Positions 19,377-30,688 of a stretch of 64,000 nt of DNA are shown one piece after another. The stretch lies in assembly GCA_963575745.1 (NCBI GenBank), contig CAUYUJ010020171.1, forward strand, positions 197,501 to 261,500, given 5' to 3'. How positions within the stretch are numbered: position 1 is the stretch's first letter; every line of letters starts with the position of its first letter. The notes below the pieces were generated by a model, which did not search any database, was not told where the DNA came from, and was given only the letters and a program-made list of their open reading frames with translations. A program made the translations under genes and the position numbers. The stretch comes from Prorocentrum cordatum (lineage: Eukaryota; Sar; Dinophyceae; Prorocentrales; Prorocentraceae).

Positions 19377-20042
19377 CCTCGTCGCAGACATAGTCGCGGC
19401 GACCGGTCGTTTGGCGTTGTCGGCCTCTGGAGGCCGTCTCCTGGACCTGGGGCCGCCGTCCCCGAAGAAGGGGCTGAGATCTCGGAGGCTCACGGCACTA
19501 AGACATGCGACGCCGGAGGAAAATGAGGCCAGCATGCCGTGCCAGGGCCATCCTTGGCCCTGGGATGGTGTATAGACCCTCCTGACCTCGGCCAGAAGGG
19601 CGTGAGTGCGATACCGAGGCCGAGGATAGTGCTGGCCAGGCATGGTGTTGGTGTGTAGGTGCCTTCTGTGGATTACCCATCCATCCCGACATCTCGCTGG
19701 CGGCGCGCACACGAGGGCAAGGGAGGAGGGGGAGGAGGAGGAGTAGGAGTAGGAGTAGGAGTCAAGCTAGCCAGCTCGAGCGAGTCAAGCATGGCATGCC
19801 CAGTCCCACCCGCCCTCCCACAACATAAGAAGCAAAGCTGGCACAACTGGGGGCCGAAGTCACACCGGCCAGCCGGTTTGGTACAGCTGATGCGGCCGCG
19901 ATGGCGGTTGCCGACGGGAACTGGCGAGCGCGTGTTGAATGCCGCGCACGCATTGCCAGACGAGTCGAGAATGGCCCGGTACACCGCAGGAAGCCAGAGG
20001 TGGCCGGAGGAAGCCCGACGGTCTGACAGGACACCCCAAAGC
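19377..20042. other. No gene recognised
   Basis: Mixed sequence with a short GGAGTAGGAGTAGGAG run near 19735-19762. No domain in any frame. Confidence 0.4.
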
Positions 20043-20431
20043 ATTTTTGTGAAAAAGCATTGGGTTTTTGATGTTTTTATGTTGAAATGCTTGCAAAAAC
20101 ACGGTATTCGGTAGGATTCTGACATGAACGCGCGAGTGTGCTCTTTGTAGTATTTTTTGCACAGGATTCGCGGCCTGGGTGCATGACAGAGCATCGCGAG
20201 TGCACCGCGCGATGACGTGAAATCGCTGGATTTGACCGAATTCTTAAGATTCCTATGGTTTTCCTATGATTTCAGCAAGAGAGCCCGGGCGGGAAATTTG
20301 TACAATTTTTGTGAAAAAGCATTGGGTTTTTGATGTTTTTATGTTGAAATGCTTGCAAACACACGGTGTTCGGTAGGATTCTGACATGAACGCGCGCGTG
20401 TGCTCTTTGTGGTATTTTTTGCAATGGATTA
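20043..20431 (+). repeat. Direct repeat pair of about 125 bp
   Basis: 20043-20167 and 20307-20431 are nearly identical: TTTTGTGAAAAAGCATTGGG, then TTGAAATGCTTGCAAA, then GGTAGGATTCTGACATGAAC, then TGTGCTCTTTGT. They are AT-richer than the surroundings. The 139-bp spacer is unrelated. A solo-end or short retroposon origin is possible but unproven. Confidence 0.85.
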
Positions 20432-20618
20432 TCGCCGTGGACGACAGGACGTCCATGTCGAGAGGAAAAAATAAGAAAAATGATGATTTTGTATTGTTTT
20501 TTACAGGTTAGGATGGGACCACCCGGATGCGCCCGCTATCTGCCGGCCTGAGGGGGGAGTAGGAGTAGATTCTAATAAGGAATAAGGATAGGAGTAGGAG
20601 GAAGAGGAGGAGGAGGAG

Positions 20619-20768
20619 GAGGTGCTCCTATCCTCCCATGCTCATTACTGTGCAACTGCGGGTATTTTGTTTAACTGTCTAACCGCCTAGTTGCGGTGCA
20701 GGACAGGAGGTGGAGGAGGAGGAGGAGAAGGACGAGGAGGAGGAGGAGGAGAAGGAGGGGAGGGACGA

Positions 20769-20806
<38 letters not shown>

Positions 20807-20813
20807 CTGATGC

Positions 20814-20864
<51 letters not shown>

Positions 20865-20941
20865 GATGATGGGATGAGGATGAGGATGGAATGAGGATGA
20901 TGAGGATGCTGATGAGGATGATGATGATGATGCTGATGCTG

Positions 20942-20973
<32 letters not shown>

Positions 20974-21541
20974 GATGATGATGATCATGATGATGATGGT
21001 GAGGATGAGGATGAGGATGAGGATGAGGATGAGGATGATAAGGATGAGGATGATGATGCTGATGCTGATGCTGATGATGATGATGATGGTGATCCTGGTG
21101 ATGATGATGATGATGATGATGCTGATGATGATGATGATCATGATGATGGTGATGATGATGATGATGATGATGATGCTGATGCTGATGCTGATGCTAATGA
21201 TAATGATGCTGATGAGGATGATGAGGATGATGATGAGAGGAGGAGGGGGAAGAGGAGGAGGAGGAGGAGGAGGAGGAGAAGGAGGACGAGGAGGACGAGG
21301 AAGACGAGGAGGAGGACGAGGAGGACGAGGAGGACGATGAGGACGAGGAGGACGATGAGGACGAGGAAGACGATAAGGACGAGGAGGAGGACGAGGAGGA
21401 GGAGGACGAGGAGGAGGAAAAGGAGGAGGAGGACGAGGACGAGGAGGAGGAGGAGGTGCTCCTATCTCATGCTAATTACTGTGCAACTGCCGGTGTTTGG
21501 CTTAACTGTCTAACCGCCGAGTCGCGGTGCAGGACAGGAGG
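20619..21541 (+). repeat. Duplicated 92-bp unit flanking a (GAT)n-(GAC/GGA)n block
   Basis: The unit GAGGTGCTCCTATC...TTACTGTGCAACTGC...TAACTGTCTAACCGCC...CGGTGCAGGACAGGAGG occurs at about 20619-20712 and 21452-21541. Between them lie GAT repeats (20772-21235) and GGA/GAC repeats (21236-21450). Confidence 0.85.
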
Positions 21542-21790
21542 GGGAGGAGGAGGAGGAGGAGGAGGAGGAGGAGGAGGAGGAGGAGGACGAGAAGGAGGAC
21601 GAGTAAGTGGAGGAGGAAGCGGAGGAGGAAGCGGAGGAGGAAGAGGAGGAGGAGGAGGAGGGACGAGGAGGAGGGGGAGAGAAGGAGGAGGAGGAGGAGA
21701 GAGGAGGGACTGACGAGGAGGAGGAGGACGACGACGACGACGACGAGGACGAGGAAGAGGAGGAGGAGGAGGAAGGAGGGAGGGGCAGAG
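21542..21790 (+). repeat. (GGA)n/(GAC)n tract
   Basis: Long purine-rich repeat continuing the preceding block, with a GACGAC segment at about 21728-21750. Confidence 0.93.
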
Positions 21791-21864
21791 GAAGGAACAC
21801 GAGGGAGTGAGGGGGAGGGGGGGTCACGGGGGCGGCGGAGGAGGGAGGAGGCGGCGAAGATGCA

Positions 21865-22060
21865 GGGAGGAAGGGATCCAAGCCGCCGTGGGGCGCCTCC
21901 GCACGGCGGACACCGCGGCCGCCTGGGCGGCCACGCGCCCCCTCCCCCCGCCCGCCCCCTCGGGGCGGCGCGCGCCGCGCTCGGGCGGCCGGCGCGGGGT
22001 CCTCGCCGCCGCCGAGGCGGCCGAGGTCGGCGGCGGCAGGGCGACGCGGGGGGAAAGGAA
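21865..22060 (+). CDS. Candidate exon, Ala-rich helical segment
   Basis: After GCAG at 21861-21864 one frame reads EEGIQAAVGRLRTADTAAAW, then AATRPLPPPAPS, and later RGVLAAAEAAEVGGG. It has the amphipathic Ala/Leu pattern seen in the other helical exon candidates. The middle is Arg/Pro-rich and may be intronic. No family can be named. Confidence 0.28.
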
Positions 22061-22429
22061 GGCGCCGCGCGGGTTCCCTCCCTCCCCCCTCCATCCAGTT
22101 CCCCAGGCGTCCTTCCCTCCATCCCACCCTCCATCCCTCTTTCATCCTTCCCCCCCTCCTCCTCCCCCCCTGCCCCTCCCTCCCTGCCTCCTCTTCCCTC
22201 CTACTTCACCTGCGTCTCCCCGGAGCGCAGAAATCCACCTCGGATGTCGCAGCCGGTGTCCTTGTCCAGAGTGAGACAGGGAGGCGCGCCATCGGTACTG
22301 AGCACGCCTCCCTGCACGCCAGAGGGGACATCGCCAAGTGTTTCGACAAAGCACCTTGAGGCAAGGTTCAGGGAGCGGCCTCCGCTTTTGGTTTCCCAGG
22401 ACAGGTGATGGTTTTGGCTATGAGGATGT

Positions 22430-24520
22430 ATTCGGATGTCAGGATTTTGGTGTGGGACGGATGTTTCTCGGCGGCCACTTGGACACGTAGAGGAGTGTTC
22501 CCAGGGTGCGCCTTCGTTATGTACGCCCTCCCGTGCCTCATGGTCGCCCCTTTTCGGTGCCTTTCAGAAGCATACCGCCACGATCGAACGCACGATCGAC
22601 CTTTACGCTGATGATATCAAGTTGTCGATCTTAGGCCCCGCCAACAGGCTCTACAAGGACTCCTTAAAGGTTCCCCGTTTGCTGGTCAATGTTCTGGATG
22701 GTCTGGGGCTTCCGACGGTCAAGGAAAATATGAAAGTTCCTGTCAGTATTCCACGTCTTGGGAGGGTTGTCTGCGGGAAGTTACCTCGTCTTGGGTACGT
22801 GTACTGCAGCGCCTTGAGGCCCTGGGACTCGAGATCAGTTTGGGGAGGCCCATATCTCAGGTCGAGAGTGCCACCGACGGCGAGGCGTGTGCCAAGCACC
22901 CGTGCTGTGCGATGCGCTGGCCACCTGGCCATGCGTTTCGTCAGGCGGGCCGCCATGCCCGCCATGACCACTGGCATTGGGGTGCACGGCGCCCCGCCGC
23001 AGCTTGTTGCCAGAATGGGGAAGGTGCCCAGGCAGTCTGGGCATACCCCTGGAGGGCCCACGTCGGCGTGGCTCATCTCACGCTTGCAGTCCACGATGTA
23101 TTCCGACCCGCAGGTCCTTGCCTGGACAGCGCCCGTTTACCAGCGGGCCCTACTTGATTGTGATAGTGCTGCTCCGGTCGGGTGTTTGCAGAAAGCGCGG
23201 CGGCACCAAATTCGGATAGTATATCATAGCCCATCGGGGGGGCGCCCTCCACCTCGCCAAGGATGTCCCCTCCATGGTGTTGCTCTTGGCGCGGGATGCT
23301 GCTATTTGGCGTCTTTGGGAAAGTTGGGCCACGGGGCCTGTAGGTTCAGCAGAGCCCATGAAGCCAAGGGAGCCCGAAGGGTATTGGTTGGAGCCCATTT
23401 TGCGCGTTCTAGCTCAGGAGAGACCCCCGCCTGATTACGAGGGACCCCTGGGGACGAGGATCAATCAACATGTTCTGAGGAACCACATTCCACTTGACCC
23501 CACGGGACAGCACAGGAGGAACCTGAAACCCAACCAGAAAGAGGCGGGCCTACTTGCGCCGTCGTTGCTGGGGGGATGTGGGCCCCTGCGCGCCTACAGC
23601 AGATGGGATACTGCACAGAAGCGCGATGTCCTTCGAATGTGGCTGCGACTTTTGCGACAGCCACCACTTGTTTGGAGCAGAAGAGAGAGAGCAGCACTTT
23701 CGTGGAGTGGATCTTAGAGGATCCCCACCGAAGAGAGAGGCGCCTGATGATGGAATCGTGGGCTTGTCGGCCGGTCTTGCTTTCCGCCCGTGCCGCGTCG
23801 CATCCGCCCCTCAGCTTGGCGCGCCCTGCGTGGCGACCCACGGGGAATCGCGGGCCGCGTGTTTACATATGGCGCACGCAAGAAGATATCGACGTGGTCC
23901 GAGAGCTCCTGAGCTGGATGGGGATTCGCTCGACCGTCTTCTCGGGGCGTCAGTGCCGTTGCATTTGGGCCAAGAACTGGTCCTGTGCAAGCCTCGCCGA
24001 AAGCTGGCGTGCATGCCGTCTTGCAAGTTTTTATTGTGTGTATCCCTCCTATTACTATCGTTGCCGATGTTACGGGCCCTTGTTATGGGCTCGACACGCG
24101 CCGACAGTGGCGCGCTGCGCCCCCTGGGAATATCGTCGACCTTTGGGAGACCATCTGGAGGAAAGCAGGCCTTGGAACCAGTGTCTCCGTTGAGCTTCGC
24201 AGGGGCCACCAGGAGGAGCCTGGGGGGATCGCCCGCGGAAACAGACGGGCCGACCTTGCGACCACCCGCGGGCGCGACCTCCGCGCGGCCAGCACAGAGA
24301 CTTTCAAAACCATGTCTCCTTGTGCGCCTGCAGTGGATGGTGTGGGCCTTTGCTTGTCTCGGGAGTCGGGGTGGGCAAATACCACTCCTAGGGCTAAGCG
24401 TCACGCAGCCCCACCCACAGACGGGGGGGGCCGTCCCGAGCCTGCTTCCGAATCACCGCGCGCCATGTGCCCTATACTTCGCAGGATCCATCAACGGTGT
24501 AAGTTTTGTGAAGTAGGAGC
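22430..24520 (+). pseudogene. LINE remnant: YADD reverse transcriptase and RNase H
   Basis: The frame from 22436 carries IDLYADDIKLSILGP at about 22592-22640, the reverse-transcriptase palm motif with its two Asp residues, followed by LDGLGLPTVKENMKV as in LINE palms. Fingers and upstream palm motifs are absent. Shifting frames downstream give VLAWTAPVYQRALL, RRHQIRIVYHSPSGG, and a Cys/His cluster CGCDFCDSHH near 23635-23665. The frame from 23985 ends with RNase H features: ITIVADVTGP (catalytic Asp), NIVDLWETIWRK, VELRRGH, and GNRRADLATTRG (last Asp) near 24240-24280. Several frame changes and stops show a decayed copy. It differs from the LINE at 28.2 kb, which lacks RNase H. Confidence 0.65.
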
Positions 24521-25679
24521 CAGTACCACCTCCCAGGCTGACGTCTCCCTTCGCACCTGCCCTGCTCGCCGTCGGGCGTCGGCGTCGGAGGGCTCGACTG
24601 CGCTCGCGTCTGCGCGGCTTCCTGGGTCGGCGGGGGGCGGCTCCAATCCTGGAGCCCCTTGCGGCACCTCCAGTGACGCCCCACCCAGGTCTGCCGTGGG
24701 CGCCGGCCCCTCGGCTCGAGAGGGGGGCGTCGCCGACGGATGCGCCTGCCTGGGGCGGCTTGGGAGGTGGCGGCGGAGCGGGCGGTCTTGGGGTGGAGGT
24801 TGCCCAGGCCGAGGGAGGCGCCAGTGGCCTCCATGCTGCCCCCCCCCCCCCCCCGACGTCTCGGACCCTCGTCGGGTGACTCGTCGTCTTCGCCATTCGG
24901 GGGCGTCGATGCGTCGGACTCTGGGGGCGGTGGTCGTTGTGTTCGGCCGAGTGCATCTGTCGATCCCGCCCAGCTCGCGCGCTCTCCTGATCGGATGCTG
25001 CTCGATCGGGTCATCTCAGCCTTCGTGGTGCCGGATCTCGAAGGCCCTGCGCCCAGGCCCGACAAGCGTCGCAGGCTGGGCATCAGAGGCGGAAACTACA
25101 GACCTGCCCTTGGCGCCTGCGCCTGCCATTGCCGCCCCCCCCCCGCGGGCCCGTGCCCGCGGAGGCTGCCTGGGGCCATCGGTTCTGCGCGGCCCCGCCC
25201 CGCGTCGCGTCGCGCCTTTCGCGTTTTCCACGCTGCGGGCGCGGCGCGGTGCCTATGCTAGACGGCCCCTCTGGCACTGCGGGCCATCGCCTCTCTGAGA
25301 GGGCGCAGAGGAATCGCGTTTTGTTTTTGGCGGGGGCCCATCCTGCGGATGAAGGGCGAGCGGATTCATGGAGAATCTCGGCCCTGCGGCCCTGCGCGGG
25401 CTCGGACCCCGAGGCCCGCTGGGCCAGGCTCCCGAGCCGCAGTTTTGGTGCAGAAGAGGAGGGCATCGCAGGAGGTGTGCGCTTTACCTGGCCTCGCCTG
25501 CCTGCCCCCTCTCCCCCCCCCCTTCCTCTCAAGTTTTGCTCGCGCCTCGCCCCGCGATCCTCTGGCGGGGGCGTGGCGACTGACGGGCGTGGAGCGGTCG
25601 CGCGCGACTGCTCCCTCTCCCAGGTCCCAAGCGAGCCCGGCGCCCACCTTGGTGCTCGGCGTCCGCCGGCTAGTGCCGC
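24521..25679. other. No gene recognised
   Basis: GC-rich sequence with a poly-C run at 24840-24853. A frame near 24970-25075 reads ARSPDRMLLDRVISAFVVPD, then LEGPAPRPDKRRRL, which looks protein-like and could be the ORF1 or gag part of a retroelement, but no motif confirms it. Confidence 0.35.
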
Positions 25680-25760
25680 GTCTTCCTCCTCCTCCTCTTC
25701 CCCCTCCTCCTCCTCCTCCATCTCCTCCTCCTCCTCCTCCTCCCCCTCCTCCTCCTTTTT
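25680..25760 (-). repeat. (CCT)n tract
   Basis: CCT repeats on the plus strand, ending in an ATATATATGCGTATA word. Confidence 0.9.
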
Positions 25761-26029
25761 ATATATATGCGTATATTGTGTTCCATCTTGCTCTGGTTCC
25801 ATCCTCCTTTCTCCTTCCCCTCCCTCTCCTTCTTCTGCCGCCCCCCCCCCCCCGCTCCCCTTCCGCCCCTGGGACCTCCGAGAGGGGCGCCACATCTGGA
25901 GGGCAGCGCCCGCTGGTGAGCTGAATCCTGGGGGGGGGTCTCTGCGTTGCGCACAAATGCGTTATTCTCATCGCATCTCCTCTTCAATATTGCTCATCCA
26001 CTCGCGCTCCACCTGTTCCCCCTCGGGAG

Positions 26030-27370
26030 CCCGCGACGTCAGTCGCGCTTGCGGTGTCGATCTGGCCGATGGCGCGCGTCGCGCTCGCCGCGCGCGTCGC
26101 GCCCTCCTTCTCGGACGGTTTCTTTTCGCGCGGCTCGTCGCCCTTAAGTCCCTCCCACGGCAGGTTCGGCGCGCGCGGGGCGCTCGCGACATCTATCGGG
26201 CCTGCGACGCCGTTCGCTTCGACTGCGTCAGTTGGGCGAGCGATGCGCCCCGCGCCAGCTGCGAACATCTTGCTTGCGACGCGGGCCCCCCCGACGGCGT
26301 CGGTCGCGCCGGCGATGTCAGCCGCGCCTGCGACGCGATTGCGTCTGCGACGTCAGTCCGCCCGCGGCGACATCCGCGCCCGCGACGTCACATGCGCGCG
26401 CGATGTCTGTCGCGGCGCGACGTTAGCCAGGTTTCCGGCGTCAGTCGCAGCCGCCGTTTTCGTCGCGCTCACTGCCTAGCGATTCCACCCAGAGTTCTTT
26501 TGATCTTTTTCATGTGGATCTCTGTTCGTGGCGACATGTCGCCATTGGTCGCCGACGGCGCCTGTCGCGCCTGGGGCGTGAGTCGCGCCGACGACGCGAG
26601 TCGCGCGGGCGACGTCGGGCACGCCCGCGACGTCATCTGGGTCGACGTCAGTGGCGACGACGACGCCAGTCGCGCTGGAGGCGTGAGACGCCCCAGTGAC
26701 GTCAGTCGCGCTTGCGACGTATGTCGCGCCCGCGACATTCTCATCCGAATGCCTTTGCATTGCGCCCTTGATTCGAGTTTCGTTTAATTGGGGCATATTT
26801 GGGTAGCCCTTCATGGCGACAAGTCGCCGGCAGCCGCTTGCGACGTCAGTCGCGCCAACCACGTCAGTTGCTCTTGCGACGCCGGGCGGGCCTGCCCTGC
26901 CAGTCGCTCGCGCGGAGAAAATCTGGTCGTCGCGCAAACAACGCTGGGCCATCGGCGCCGGCCGCGCCCGCGACATCAGCCGCGCTAGCGTCGTCGTCGG
27001 GCAACCAGAAAAAATAGGGGGGGGGGTTTTCCGATGGGCTTTCGTGCAAATCTGGGTCGCGACGAGTCGTCGGCGGGCCCCAGTCGCGCCAGCGACGCCA
27101 GTCGCGCCCGCGACGCAAGCCGGACCCGTGGCGGCAGTCGGGCCGGCGGAGGCTGTCGCGCGCGCGACGTCAGTCGCGCCCGCGACGTCGGTCGGCCCAT
27201 GACTAGACGCGCCGCTGACGCCTGTTGCGCCGACGGCGTCGGTCGCGCGCGCGCGCGACTCCAATCGCAGCTGCGACGTCCGTTGCGCCTGCGACTTCGC
27301 AGTCGCGCCTGCGATGTTAGTCGCGATGTCTGTCGCGCCGCCGACGTCGAGCGGGCGCGAGCCGTTGCCA
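26030..27370. repeat. GTCGCGCCCGCGACGTCA-type minisatellite
   Basis: The basic unit is about 12 bp, such as GTCGCGCCNGCG or GACGTCAGTCGC, strongly dyad-symmetric and degenerate. Three non-repeat spacers each begin with a GTCGCC/GTCGCG-containing word (about 26500, 26810 and 27055), suggesting a higher-order unit of roughly 250-300 bp. The 12-bp period keeps frames open on both strands; the minus strand translates to about 390 codons rich in GATDVAGA-type tetrads. I cannot tell whether that frame is used. Confidence 0.8.
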
Positions 27371-28187
27371 GTCGGCATGGGTTCCATTTTCGGAGCGGCG
27401 CCGTGGCGGGCCTGGTCGCGAGCAGCTTGCGCGCGCTCCCTTCGCGGAGGTTTTGCATGCGCAAGTGCGGCGTGCTTCGCATTCTCTGGCGGCGACGCCC
27501 CGCGCCAGCCAGAGGGGCCGCAGGGGCGGGGGGTTCCGCGCGAGCAGAGGGAGGTGGGCGATGGGGGGCGACGTGGGAGAGATGAGGAGGGCGGCGACTT
27601 CGCCATCGCGGCAAACGCAACGCCGCGGAACGAAAGCGGAAACATAATGGAACGGAAGTGGAACCGAGCGGGGGCGAATTCGAACGCCCAAGCGTTTCGC
27701 GGAATTTCCGTGAATGGCCGCCAACCTATTATTTAGACGGTCGGTGCAACGCACGCGGCTGCGAGCAACGCCCGCGCGTTCACGCGCTGCGCGGTTCCGC
27801 GCCGGGGCGACCTGGAGTTAGAGTTGCCTCGGGAATTCCCTTTTTGGGTGGTGGGCCTTTCTGGATAGAGACGTCGTCTTCGACTGGAAGTTGGTTCGGA
27901 CCGTGGCTTCGGACCGTGGCGGAGTCTCAGGCCAGCCAGAGAGGGGCAGCTGCAATTGTCGCGAGGCGATGACCTTTCCGCCGCGGAGATGCAGCGACGC
28001 CAGCGCGACGTCGACGGAGCGCGCGTGGGCGAGCTGTGCAAATGAATCGGGCTGAAGGCGGTCAGGAGGAGGCAACGAGCCGATTACCGCAATTTGATGT
28101 CGAGACGTCGGGCTGTTAGGTGGAAGAGAAAACCCGACGGGGCGTCTGTCATTAAGGCCAGGCTCTTCATCAAGTGATTTCAACATC
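27371..28187. other. No gene recognised
   Basis: Mixed GC-rich sequence, including a duplicated TTCGGACCGTGG at about 27895-27920. The frames present show no recognisable domain. Confidence 0.4.
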
Positions 28188-28292
28188 GTGAACAGGGAAA
28201 TTTGGCCACTTCCAGTTATGGCTCAAGAGACAGATCTGCCATTTTTGGCCACTTACAGAGAGCCGTTTTGGCTCAGGCCATTTTGGCTCAAG
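28188..28292 (+). repeat. Tandem relict dinoflagellate spliced leaders
   Basis: The last unit, GCCATTTTGGCTCAAG (about 28278-28292), matches the 3' 16 bases of the 22-nt DinoSL. Immediately upstream is CCGTTTTGGCTCAG (28263-28276). Further degenerate matches are GCCATTTTTGGCCACTT (about 28238-28254), TTATGGCTCAAG (about 28216-28227) and AAATTTGGCCACTT (about 28198-28211). DinoSL is added by trans-splicing to nuclear mRNAs, and relicts in genomic DNA mark reintegrated processed mRNA. The run lies about 100 bp before LINE ORF1, so it is read as the LINE 5' leader. Confidence 0.75.
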
Positions 28293-28395
28293 AAGACATA
28301 TCTGCTTACGCTAAATTTCCCTCCTAACACCACGCAGACTTTGATAGTTTGTGTCTGGGTGCTCGTGATTCTGGCAACGCGCTCGGATCAACATT

Positions 28396-29350
28396 GTGGA
28401 AATGCCGGCGGAAAAGCACCGCGTGGGGACTCCGGTAAAAAGTGCGCTAAAGCAGGCCAGGACAGGCAGCAGCCCGCCGCAGGAGCCACAGCCTATGGTT
28501 GCCGAGGCTGGGGTGCTAGCCCATAGCCCAGGTGCGGCTGCCGGCAGCGCGGGCGACCCTACGGCTTCAGACCAAGCGCTGTTCCAGCGCCGGCTTGCCG
28601 AAGCAGCAGGTCAACCTCTGACGGCGGATAACTTGCAATTGATACTGGCCAGCCAACTGGCACCTATCAAGCAGGACATCGCGGCCATCAAACAGCATGG
28701 GGTCTCTCAGGAAAGCCTGAATGAGCAGATCGCGCCCCTCCAGGCGGCTGTCGACGACCTCACGGGGCGCGCGGCGGCACTGGAAACGAAAGATTCCACG
28801 TCCAGACCTTCATCAGTGGCGTCCGGAACAGCACCTAGTATGACCTCAACGATCGGCACGAGACTACAGGAATTGGAAAGCGAGTTTGCCATGTTGCGGT
28901 CGGGGGGGGCGTCCACAACAACCGGGCAATTCACTCCGACGACTCTTGTCATTAGGGGCCTTCCGCATGACACCCTCCTTCAAGCCGAACGTTGGGTCGC
29001 AGAGGTACTCTCGGAATCGAGCTGTGAGTTGCCCTTGAGGTCTACAAGAAGGGGCCCCCCAACAGAACTTTTAAAGGCATGCTTTTCTCCGAATTCAAAT
29101 CCGCAGAATCGTCAGAACAAGCTCTTGCAATACTTCAAGCAGCATGCGAAAAACTGACGCCTAAAGAAGGGAGCCGCCGTGTCTGGTGCAACACGGGCGC
29201 CCCAATCGAGCAGAGGGCCCCCACTTCTTTGCTGCTGGGGCCCCGGTATCTCCTCGGGCAGTGGGGATTCAACAAGAAAGTCTTGAAGGTCGACGGGGAC
29301 TCCGGTATACTGAAAGCTGGTGGATACGCAATGGCTGGGCACTGACTGGG
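28396..29350 (+). pseudogene. LINE-A ORF1-like protein, frameshifted
   Basis: The first frame (28396-29157) begins MEMPAEKHRVGTP, has a Pro/Ala-rich N terminus and a coiled-coil-like stretch (LQLILASQLAPIKQDIAAIK, about residues 80-100). It then reads TTLVIRGLPHDTLLQAERWV, reminiscent of an RNA-recognition fold. At about 29036 the frame shifts by +1. The continuation VYKKGPPNRTFKGMLFSEFK, then ALAILQAACEKL, is the natural extension and runs to a stop near 29345. LINE ORF1 proteins bind the element RNA. The start codon is the first Met after the relict leader. Confidence 0.6.
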
Positions 29351-29524
29351 AGACTTAGCAAGAACTGCAACAAGCCCCAGAATGGGACGACCTGAAGAAG
29401 AAGATTTCGGAGCGTTTGGACACGAGCGCGGCCAGCTCGTCGAAGGGGGCGGGCAAAGGCAAACAAAAACAGTTGAAGGTGCCGAGGGCGCACGGGCTTC
29501 CTTTCACCTTCCCGGAACAACACC

Positions 29525-30688
29525 TTGCTGGGAGATCGCCGTGCACTGCGACAGCCTGGACCGAGCGATTTGGGCAAAGCTACCAACCGTTCCGCTCCAG
29601 GCGACAATTCTCCAGCAAACACTCTTACCACGCAGACCTCTGTTCTCGCAGTCGGTACTTGGAACGTCCGCGGACTGACAGAGATCAAGACACTCGAAAT
29701 TATCAAACACATAGAACATTACAACATAGGCGTATTATGCATACAAGAAACACGAACATCGAAATCAGAAGTCTACGATCAGGATGGGTACGCAATCATT
29801 TTGCCGGGGAACAATACAGACGACAAAACATGGGCTGGTGTTGGCATTGTAGTAGCACCGCACGTTCGTAGACAGATTCGGTCGTACAAACAAGTATCCG
29901 AAAGACCTTGCAGTCTAAAGCTTTGGATTGGCGGTAATACGATTGGGATATTCTGTATCTATGCTCCACACAATCCCAAACCTCTGCCAGATAGGACAGC
30001 GTTCTACGACAGTTTGGACAAAGAGTACAGGACATGCCGGGCAAACTTCGGACAGTTTCTCATGGGCGACTTCAATGCGCGAGTCGGCCAAGCACGCGCT
30101 GGAGAAGAACATGTTGTTGGCGAACATGGATGGGGTCGAGAGGCGGTACATCAAGCGGAAGTTCCAAACAGGGACTTGTTGCTCGAATCCTGCACGGGCG
30201 CCAGTCTGGTGATAGCCAACGCGTTTGTAGAACAGCACCTGGAGGAAAAAGTTACTTTTCGAGAATCTGGCGCGTTGCCCTTTGATCCAATTTCTGAGGC
30301 ATTACAAAATATTTTGGATTTGGTATTATGTCAATCTACGGCACTTTGCTCTGTAGACGTCGCGAGTCTCCGGGAGGCGGCATTGGCGACTGACCATTAC
30401 TTGGTGACGTGTTCTCTGGGTCTCGAGGCATCGACCGCCGATCGTCAACAAACCAACGCATTCGACAGGGCGGCGATGCACGATACGAGGGCCCGGGAAT
30501 CCTTCACGAGCACTGTCAACGCCCACAGTGCCGCAGCAGGCAATGCGCAACAGACGTGGGAGAACATGAAATGCGATTGCCGAGGCTCAAACGGCCCTGC
30601 CTTTCCGGGAATGCAAGAGACAAAAACCATGGATCACACAGCGTACTTTGGACCTGATAGCACAGCGGAGCACGGCTCGAGCCAATAA
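29525..30688 (+). CDS. LINE-A APE-type endonuclease domain (EEP family)
   Basis: The 387-codon frame carries an exonuclease-endonuclease-phosphatase domain from about residue 40 to 297. Visible motifs are GTWNVRG (Asn47), CIQETR (Glu75), MGDFNARV (Asp182, Asn184), NILDLVL (Asp265) and ATDHYLV (Asp290, His291), which covers the expected metal-binding and catalytic set. In LINEs this enzyme nicks target DNA to start target-primed reverse transcription. Past residue 330 the frame drifts out of register with the reverse transcriptase, which resumes in another frame at 30648. Upstream, between ORF1 and residue 30, there are stops and frame changes. The domain itself looks intact, the element does not. 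Confidence 0.82.
   Translation: MLGDRRALRQPGPSDLGKATNRSAPGDNSPANTLTTQTSVLAVGTWNVRGLTEIKTLEIIKHIEHYNIGVLCIQETRTSKSEVYDQDGYAIILPGNNTDDKTWAGVGIVVAPHVRRQIRSYKQVSERPCSLKLWIGGNTIGIFCIYAPHNPKPLPDRTAFYDSLDKEYRTCRANFGQFLMGDFNARVGQARAGEEHVVGEHGWGREAVHQAEVPNRDLLLESCTGASLVIANAFVEQHLEEKVTFRESGALPFDPISEALQNILDLVLCQSTALCSVDVASLREAALATDHYLVTCSLGLEASTADRQQTNAFDRAAMHDTRARESFTSTVNAHSAAAGNAQQTWENMKCDCRGSNGPAFPGMQETKTMDHTAYFGPDSTAEHGSSQ

Noticed and set aside
20671-21340. Poly-Ile and poly-Met frames
   Set aside because: Microsatellite GAT translation, with no non-repeat protein content.
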